Under the pieces are notes generated by a model. That model did no database searches and was not told where the DNA came from. It worked only from the letters and a program-made list of their open reading frames with translations. Positions 48,885 to 64,000 of a stretch of DNA of 64,000 bases are shown here, piece by piece; the first letter of the stretch is position 1, and every line of letters begins with the position of its first letter. Both the position numbers and the translations under genes were made by a program. The stretch is taken from positions 1,085,510 to 1,149,509 of the forward strand of contig NC_029526.1 of assembly GCF_001577835.2 (NCBI RefSeq). The letters run 5' to 3'. This stretch comes from Coturnix japonica (taxonomy: Eukaryota > Chordata > Aves > Galliformes > Phasianidae).

Positions 48885-49140
48885 TGGGTTAGTATGGTCC
48901 TGTATGGCACAGTATAGCCCTGTATGGCACAGTACGGCCCTGTACGGTACAGCCCTGTATGGTACGGTATAGCCCTGTATGGCACAGTACAGCCCTGTAT
49001 GGTACAGTACAGCCCTGTACGGTATGGTATAGCCCTGTATGGTATAGTACGGCCCTGAATGGCACAGTACAGCCCTGTATGGTACAGTACGGCCCTGTAT
49101 GACACAGTACAGCCCTGTATGGTATGGTACAGCCCTCTGC
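48885..49140 (+). repeat. 20-bp minisatellite between CALB2 and GOT2
   Basis: About a dozen copies of a 20-bp unit of the form GTATGGCACAGTACAGCCCT, with some 15-bp variants and frequent C/T changes. The 5-bp substructure (GTATG/GTACA) suggests growth from a shorter motif. The 20-bp period gives a 60-nt coding period and hence long stop-free frames on both strands. Confidence 0.95.
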
Positions 49141-49163
49141 AGCTCGACATAGAGCAGTGCAGC

Positions 49164-49312
49164 ATGGAATCACAGCGTGGCTGGGTTGGAATGGACCTTA
49201 AAGCCCTCCCAGCCCCAAGCCCTGCCATAGACTTGGTGCCCCACAGCTGCCCAGTGCCCATCCGTGGCCCTGGGGCATCTCCAGGGATGGGGCACCCACA
49301 GCTCTGGGTACT
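49164..49312 (-). repeat. CR1 LINE fragment inserted within the minisatellite region
   Basis: Reverse CR1 text (GGAATCACAGCGTGGCTGGG, GGAATGGACCTTAAAGCCC, GGGGCATCTCCAGGGATGGG) separates the compact 20-bp array from the degenerate array to its right. Confidence 0.9.
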
Positions 49313-49990
49313 CCAGTACAGCTCTGTATGGAGCACTACAGCCCTCTACAGCCCAACACGGAGCAGCGCGGTCCTGCATGGAGCAGTGCTCTGCGGGGCC
49401 CAGTACGTGGCACTATAGAGACCAGTATGGCCCAGTAGGTCCCCCTATGGTGTAGTACAAACTCATACGGCCCGGTATAACCTAAGTGCAGTCCCATATG
49501 GCCAGTGTGCTCAAGTTCTGCCCCTTATACCCCCATATATACATGCCTGGTACAACCCATGTATGTACAGTGAAGCACAGTCCTGCACAGCACAGCAGAG
49601 TCTCATATAGTGCAGTAGAGACAAATACAGACCAGTATGTTCCAGTACAACCCAGTACAGCCCAGTATGGCCCTGTATGCACCAGTACAGCTCAGCAAGG
49701 TGTAGTACAGCCCTTCACGACTGGACCACTGTTCTCCATGGTGCAGTACAGCCCTGTAGAGCCTATTATAACCCCGTGTGGAGCAACACAAACCCATGCG
49801 CCCAGTATAACACCAATACAGCCCAGTACAACCCAGTATGCTGCAGTGCGTTCATATACAGCCCTGCATGTCCCTGTACAGCCCAGTACAACCCAGTATG
49901 CTGCAGTGCATCCATATACAGCCCTGCATGTCCCTGTACAGCCCAGTATTGCGCAGTACATCCCAGCACGGCCCAGTATGACACAATACA
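49313..49990 (+). repeat. Degenerate continuation of the CAGTACAGCCC repeat, with a 60-bp duplication
   Basis: Diverged CAGTA/CAGCCC units continue to the GOT2 CpG island. Within it, 49821-49880 and 49881-49940 are two 60-bp copies differing at only two bases, followed by a partial third copy. Confidence 0.85.
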
Positions 49991-50204
49991 ACCCGGTGCA
50001 GCCCGGCACGATGCGATGCAATCCCAAAGGAAGGGCACAGCCCATCACACCCCCCAGCCCCCCGCCCACGGGGAGGCGCGATGCAATGAGTCCTCCCGGC
50101 CGCCAGGGGGCGCTCATAGGCGCACCGAGCCGCCAGGCGCATGCGCGGGGCGGAGCCGAACACAAGGCCGGCGCCGCACTCAGAGCCGACCGCACGCTGC
50201 CGCC

Positions 50205-58632
<8,428 letters not shown>

Positions 58633-58682
58633 AGACAGAGGCGTGCTCTGGAGCTGCTGGCCTTCCCCACGGCTCAAAGAAG

Positions 58683-58708
58683 GGGAAGGAAGGAAGGAAG
58701 GAAGGAAA
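58683..58708 (+). repeat. (AAGG)n microsatellite
   Basis: About six AAGG units lie about 50 bp after the GOT2 stop codon, probably in its 3' UTR. Confidence 0.9.
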
Positions 58709-59264
58709 ACGCTTCCAACCACAGCACTTAATGCCGCTGCTGAATGTATCTTGTAGATGAGTTGTCATAGAAGCCTCTAGTTCAAATTGCACCGCGTTGT
58801 GGAGCAAGGACATAATTGCTGGCTCCCTGTCGCCATAGCCATTCTCTCCTGCTGCTTGTCCTTTGTCCATCAGCCCCAACACCCATCTGCACTGGAGGGA
58901 GTTAGAGGTTACTGCTCTGCATCCTACCGGCGGACACACCAAAGGCATCCCTGTGCTTGTCTCTCCACAAGAGGGCTGTACCAGGCTGCTCACTGACAGC
59001 AGCAGGCAGGGAGCAGGGTGGGCTGGGGGGGCACGTTTGGGTTCACCTGGTGAGCCGGGCTCAGCCCGTCCCTGCTGCCTGCAGGCTCTGTCCTCCTCCA
59101 CCCTCTGCTGCTGGACTCGGGCTTAGCCCAGCGCTGGGCAGTGCTGCAGCTGCCATCCAACAGGGAGCGTAAAGGCTCTGAGGACTTGTCACTACTACAG
59201 TGTGCTCCACTGTGGGCTTGGTTTCCATCTGGGACTCTGTCAGGTGTCATTCACAGTGGCATTG

Positions 59265-59283
59265 GTGTGTGTGTGTGTGTGTG
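59265..59283 (+). repeat. (GT)n microsatellite
   Basis: Nine GT units lie in the GOT2-SLC38A7 interval. Confidence 0.9.
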
Positions 59284-59599
59284 GCAGGCTCCTGTCACTG
59301 CTCCCAACCTCTGCTCCCATGCTCCGAGGTCAATTTCTTGTCCTTCAATACGAACTTCCTCTGAAACCTGCTCTCTGTGGCTCTGTGTGTCTCCCCACCC
59401 CCTGCAGCCCCGTCACATCAGCCCTGTGAGCCCAGATGAGCTGGGCTGTGTCCAGCCTGACCCGGGGATGCTGTGACATCTGCCTCATCCGCTCCATCCC
59501 AAGGGCTGCTGATGGTAAATGCAGGACGGAAGGCTCCCAAGGGCGGTCTGAGCGTTGGCCGTGCAAAAACCATCCTCTCCTCGTGCTGGCTGCCCGCAG

Positions 59600-60478
59600 C
59601 TCGGGCTGCCCAGACCCACGCACGGGCTGCGGCGCTCGCTGCCCTCATGGCTCCGCTCCGAGCTCCGATCCAACCGGAGCCGCTCAGGGAGGCGTGGCGG
59701 GGGGCGGGCGGCGCCGGCGCGGTTGCGGTGAGCGGGGCGGGGCGGTGCGACCCCGGCGGGGGGAGGGACACGCGTGGGCACGGCGGTGGGAGCCGGCTCC
59801 GGACCGCAGAGACAGTGCCCCGCCCGGGTGAGCGGGGGGTCCCTGGGCCGGGGGGGCTGGGGGTACCCTCGGGGTGTAACCTGTGCGTGGGGGCTGCGTG
59901 CCGTGCCGCCGGGTTAAACAGCCCGAAGGCGGAGCGCGGCCCGGGCGGGAGGCCCGGAGCTTCCCCTGGGCCGTGCGGGTGGCTCCGTCCGTGCTGCGTG
60001 GCGGTGCGTGGGTCGGGGCGGCTGCCCGGCGCATGTTCCCGCAGCGCTGTGTGCCCGGCCGTGCGCTGCCGTGGTCGCTGCGGGTCTCGCTGAGCCCGGC
60101 CCTGACCTTTCCCCCGCAGCCCGTGCGCGGCAGCTTGTGCAGAGCTTGCAGGAATTGGGGCCGGGATTGAGGAAGCCCGGCGGGGCTCGTGCCCGCAGCG
60201 ATGCGCGTCCCCGTGCGGCCGGCCAGGCCGAGGTGAGCTCCGCTTCCCGCAGTACCCGTGTGCCGTTCCCCACCGGCTCTCTCTATCGGGGGCCGTAGCG
60301 GTACCGGAGGATCCTCGCGTTCTCCTGCAGCCCTTTGTAGGAGTCGCACAGCAGCGCCTGGCTGTTTGCTGTCGCCAAACCCAATGGAGCCAACGCTGCC
60401 CCGCGGCACTCGGCTGAGCCCGGTGCAGCAGCGCTAGTGGGACGCACGGCGGGAGGAGCGGGCGCTGCCGGCGGGAGG
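59600..60478 (+). promoter_or_regulatory. SLC38A7: CpG island and probable noncoding first exon(s) of SLC38A7
   Basis: Nearly 900 bp of very CpG-rich sequence precedes the SLC38A7 start. A donor-like GGTGAGC lies near 59826. An acceptor-like CCCCCGCAG ends at about 60119, with a donor-like AGGTGAGC near 60230, so one or two untranslated exons are plausible. The start codon has a good Kozak context. No TATA box is seen. Exon limits are not established. Confidence 0.55.
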
Positions 60479-63400
60479 ATGGCTCAGGCCGCTGGGAGCA
60501 TCAACACCGACTACAGGGACTGGGAGTGGAGCGACGATGCCGGGGAACGGGCCCGGCTCCTGCAGAGCCCCAGCGTGGAAGCGGTGCCGAAGAGCGAGGA
60601 GAGCCCAGGGAACGGCGCCGGGGCCACGTCGGCGCTGGGCGCGGTGTTCATCGTGGTGAATGCTGCTCTCGGGGCCGGGCTGCTCAACTTCCCGGCTGCC
60701 TTCAACATGGCTGGTGGTGTAGCTGCGGGCATTGCCCTGCAGATGGTGAGAGATGGGCTGGGACGGACCTTGTCCCAAGCCTGGAGAGACTGGGGGGGTT
60801 GTAGGGCTGTGGGGAGGAGGAGATGTTGGGTGGAAGCCCCCCGGGTGAAGCAGAGGTTAGGACCCATGGGGGGCAGTAGTGATGCTGTCTGCATTTTGGG
60901 GTGGCTTTGGGGACGTTAGCTTGCTGCTGCCTCACTTTGTCCCCTTCCCATCTCTCCCTCCCCGCAGTGCATGCTGATCTTCATCATCGGAGGGCTGGTC
61001 ATCCTGGCGTACTGCTCGCAGGCCAGCAATGAACGCACCTACCAAGAGGTGGTGTGGGCTGTGTGTGGGAAGGTGCCAGGTGTGCTGTGCGAGGTGGCCA
61101 TCGCCGTTTATACCTTTGGCACCTGCATTGCTTTCCTCATCATCATCGGAGACCAAGAGGACAAGAGTGAGTGCCCCAAGGGTGTGACCCTTCGGGTAGA
61201 TGCGGCGCTGACCAACATGGTTGGGGCTGGAATGGATTGGGGTTGGACCTTAGTGGTCTTTTCCAACCTAAATGATTCTGTGATTCTCTGAGCTATCTCT
61301 GCCCACAGTCATTGCTGCTCTGGTGACGGAGCCTGAGGAAGCAGGGAGCAGCCGCTGGTACACGGACCGCAAGTTCACCATCAGCATCACCGCCTTCCTC
61401 CTCATCCTCCCCCTCTCCATCCCCAAAGAGATTGGCTTCCAGAAATACGCCAGGTGGGTACGAGAGCCCTGCAGGCCTGGGGGGGTGGGCTGAGGAGAGG
61501 GGTAACGGTACCTGGTGTCTTCCTTGGGGGAGGAGAAGAGCAGGGATCATCCTGGTTGGAGGGGTTGGGATGGCAGGTGGAGATACCCTCAGACATCCTC
61601 AGAGCTGGATGCTGACAGCTTGCTGTCCCCTCCTGCAGCTCTCTGAGTGTGATTGGCACGTGGTATGTCACCGCAGTCATCATCATCAAGTACATCTGGC
61701 CTGACAAGGAGCTCGTGCCCGTGGAGATCCCTACCAGGTGTGTGTGCAAGAGACGTAATGCTGATGGTCTCATCTGGATCTCCAGTGCTCCAGCACGGGA
61801 TTTGAGGAGAACAATTCCCTTCTAGCTCTGCTACAGCTGCATCAAACCCCAGCAAGGAGAGGTCGGGGTCTCCTTTGGGTGATTTTTGGTTCTTTCCTTT
61901 GCTGGTGTGGCTTCTTTTCCTTCCCCGTGTGGGACTTTCTGGACTCACTGTGGTCAGGGAATTTTAGGGCAGAGCAGAGTTAAGATCAGTTTTTGGCACT
62001 GCCCAAAGGAAAACCTTTATCCATGCAAAAGCTCTGTCCCGGGTGGGAGGAACTGGTGGCTGAGCTGGGGGCAGATCAGCAGAGGACCACACAGTTTGGA
62101 TGTGCCCCCGCTCTGACCAGTGGCCGTTTCTCTCCCCAGCCCCTCCACCTGGATGGCCGTGTTCAACGCCATGCCCACCATCTGCTTTGGATTCCAGGTA
62201 GCTTCGTGCAGCACACGGGATCTTGTGCATCTCCCCGCTGCTCTGACTCGTCCCATATCGTGTCCCCTCACTCTCTTTGTGTCTCTGGCAGTGCCATGTT
62301 AGCAGCGTGCCCGTCTTTAACAGCATGAAGCAGCCAGAGGTGAAGACGTGGGGAGCAGTGGTGACAGCAGCCATGGTGATCGCTCTCTTTGTCTATACTG
62401 GCACTGGTAAGTGAGGGGACCCCATGGTCCTTGGAGGAGCTGTGAGCTCCTGGGGACAGGCACTGGTCAGCAGAGGTAACTTGAACACGCATCCAGGAGG
62501 GTCTTTCCCTGCCCCATCTGAGTGCACCCTTCCCTGGCAGGTGTCTGTGGCTTCCTGACCTTTGGAGCCAGTGTGGACCAGGATGTGTTGCTTTCCTACC
62601 CCTCCAATGACATCCCTGTTGCCCTCGCTCGGGCTTTCATCATCCTGTGCGTGCTGACGTCCTACCCCATCCTGCACTTCTGTGGCCGGTGAGTGAGGAG
62701 AGGCAGCGGGGCTGGCGCAGGCAGGGGGGTATTGCTGGGAACCCTCCTTCCTTCCCACGGCTCTGTGCCCACAGGGCTGTTCTGGAAGGTCTCTGGCTCC
62801 GCTACACCGGAGTGACAGTGGAGGAGGACGTGGTTCGGGAGCGGAGGAGACGCCTGCTGCAGACCATTAGCTGGTTCCTCCTGACTCTCCTCCTGGCTCT
62901 CTTCATCCCTGACATTGGCAAAGTCATCTCTGTCATTGGAGGCTTGGCCGCCTGCTTCATCTTTGTCTTCCCAGGTACATCCTGGGATGCTCTGTGGTCG
63001 GTGGAGGTCTCTTGGCCTTGTGTTGCAAAGAGGGAGGGGGTGGGATGGAGACATAGGAGCTAGGAGACCTTTAGAGAAGGAAGACCAACTAGTTTTGACT
63101 GCTGTCTCTACTCCTGAACTGGGAGTGTGGGAGGAGCAGCGGGCTGGGTGAGAATGGGCTGGGGGAAGACTGTCTCATCAGCCAGCAGCATGCTCTGCCC
63201 CTTTCCAGAGCAGGCTGGGAGGTGGTCGGGGTTGGGCTGTAGCCCATTTTCTGTGTGCTGAATGAAGGCAAAGAAAAACAGGAGAGGATGCATCCACCCT
63301 GCCCTTGCTTCAGTGGGGCTCAGTTCAGCTGCCTGGTCTGCAGGGCGCCTGTTCAGTCCTTGTCTGGGTTTAATGTGCCTCCTGTCCTTCTCAGGGCTCT

Positions 63401-63640
63401 GCCTGATTCAAGCTAAACTCTCTGAGATCCAAGAAACCAGAACAGTCAGGTAACGTGCTTCCCCTCTCCTTGCTTTCCCTATGGGATTTGGGCATAAAGG
63501 TCCCCTCTAAGTGCACCCCATCCTTGTGTATCCGCAGCTGGTGGGCCCAGGTCGGCTACGGGGTATTCATGGTCACCCTTGGAGCCTTCATCTTCGGACA
63601 GACCACTGCCAACGCCATCTTCGTGGATCTGGCAGCCTGA
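60479..63640 (+). CDS. SLC38A7: SLC38A7 (SNAT7), lysosomal glutamine/asparagine transporter, 10 coding exons
   Basis: SLC38A7 is a sodium-coupled neutral amino acid transporter of the AAAP family, with 11 membrane spans, that exports glutamine and asparagine from lysosomes. Exons: 60479-60745, 60968-61166, 61309-61453, 61639-61737, 62140-62197, 62292-62406, 62541-62688, 62775-62974, 63395-63449 and 63538-63640. All are GT/AG, and 1389 nt encode 462 residues, the same length as human. Residues 1-50 are a hydrophilic cytosolic tail ([11 protein letters not shown]). The first span, 51-75, contains [12 protein letters not shown], the family's unwound TM1 motif. Later diagnostic stretches are [50 protein letters not shown] and the C-terminal [13 protein letters not shown]. 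The only odd point is a CR1 tail in intron 2. The 3' UTR continues past 63640 and probably leaves the window. Confidence 0.98.
61200..61292 (+). repeat. CR1 LINE 3' tail fragment
   Basis: GGTTGGACCTTAGTGGTCTT is followed by TTCCAACCTAAATGATTCTG, ending 16 bp before the SLC38A7 exon 3 acceptor. Confidence 0.88.
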
Positions 63641-64000
63641 GCCTCCTCCAGGCAGGACCCAGAAGTAGATTTTCCATCAGACTGAGGGGGGGTGGGGAGA
63701 AAACATTTTAGTATATTGGGAATGTCCAAGAGGAGTGTTGAAACGCAGGGCTTCGCTGGAAGAGCCCTGCAAGGACTTGTGTCGTGTTGTCTTAACACAC
63801 CAGGCAGCCAGGCTTGCCTTCTCAGTCATGACTCCCTGGTGACGGAGGAGAACCCTACTCACTCCGTGCTGACATCCAGGTCAAATTCTTTCTGCCCCTC
63901 TGGGGTAGGCTTCACTAAGGGATCCCATATGGGTTTGCACAGGAAAGCTCACTGCTTCCCTTAGTGACAGGGGAACTTCTTTCCAGCACTTTCACAGCTT
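63641..64000 (+). other. SLC38A7: SLC38A7 3' UTR (partial)
   Basis: Sequence after the TGA stop shows no new gene. No clear AATAAA occurs before the right edge, so the 3' UTR likely runs out of the window. Confidence 0.6.

Larger units (their letters stand above)
58633..59600 (+). other. GOT2 3' flank
   Basis: This should contain the GOT2 3' UTR, but no canonical AATAAA or ATTAAA was found within the first kilobase. An AAGG microsatellite and a GT repeat are present. No other exon is seen. Confidence 0.5.

Noticed and set aside
48653-49336. 227-codon minus-strand open frame rich in YRAVLYHTGLY-like repeats
   Set aside because: It is produced by the 20-bp minisatellite and a CR1 fragment. 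There are no splice signals or known domain, and the frame is open only because the repeat lacks stops.
59473-60409. Long plus- and minus-strand frames across the SLC38A7 CpG island
   Set aside because: CpG-rich DNA has few stop codons, and the frames are Ala/Gly/Arg/Pro-rich with no homology recognised.

Overview
This is nuclear DNA from a bird, very probably a galliform. Scattered 3'-end fragments of CR1 LINEs, the dominant avian repeat, lie throughout. The predicted proteins are close to the chicken orthologues as I remember them. GOT2 seems to differ from the remembered chicken protein at a handful of positions, so the source may be a relative such as turkey, quail or pheasant. This could not be checked here.

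The window holds six protein genes, in the order HYDIN(-) / CMTR2(-) / PNP-like(+) / CALB2(+) / GOT2(+) / SLC38A7(+). All exon borders given were read from GT/AG splice sites and checked for reading-frame continuity. Coordinates 1-3,014 hold the first coding exons of HYDIN, which runs off the left edge. About 23.8 kb without a recognisable gene follows (3,015-26,802). CMTR2 is a single-coding-exon gene at 26,803-29,094, with its CpG-island promoter near 31.05-31.4 kb. A six-exon purine nucleoside phosphorylase gene (34,980-42,135), not present at this position in human, lies between CMTR2 and CALB2. CALB2 (calretinin, 11 coding exons, 44,353-48,423) has a TATA box. GOT2 (mitochondrial aspartate aminotransferase, 10 coding exons, 50,205-58,632) and SLC38A7 (lysosomal glutamine/asparagine exporter, 10 coding exons, 60,479-63,640) complete the right half.

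The left half is AT-rich and gene-poor. The right half is compact, with 1.7-2.2 kb between genes, and is rich in G/C tracts and minisatellites: a 20-bp array plus a 60-bp duplication between CALB2 and GOT2, a degenerate array in CALB2 intron 9, GGGATG repeats in CALB2 intron 2, and a poly-C tract of more than 60 nt in GOT2 intron 1.

The genes are independent housekeeping or tissue-specific units, not an operon-like system. HYDIN builds the ciliary central pair, CMTR2 methylates mRNA caps, PNP salvages purines, CALB2 buffers calcium, GOT2 serves the malate-aspartate shuttle, and SLC38A7 exports amino acids from lysosomes. HYDIN-CMTR2-CALB2 and GOT2-SLC38A7 are two blocks lying far apart on human chromosome 16 (16q22 and 16q21). 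Their junction here falls in the repeat-filled CALB2-GOT2 gap. I found no convincing new multi-gene system. The most interesting items are the avian-retained PNP paralogue, the repeat-rich synteny junction, and the non-B-DNA-prone tracts around CALB2 and GOT2.
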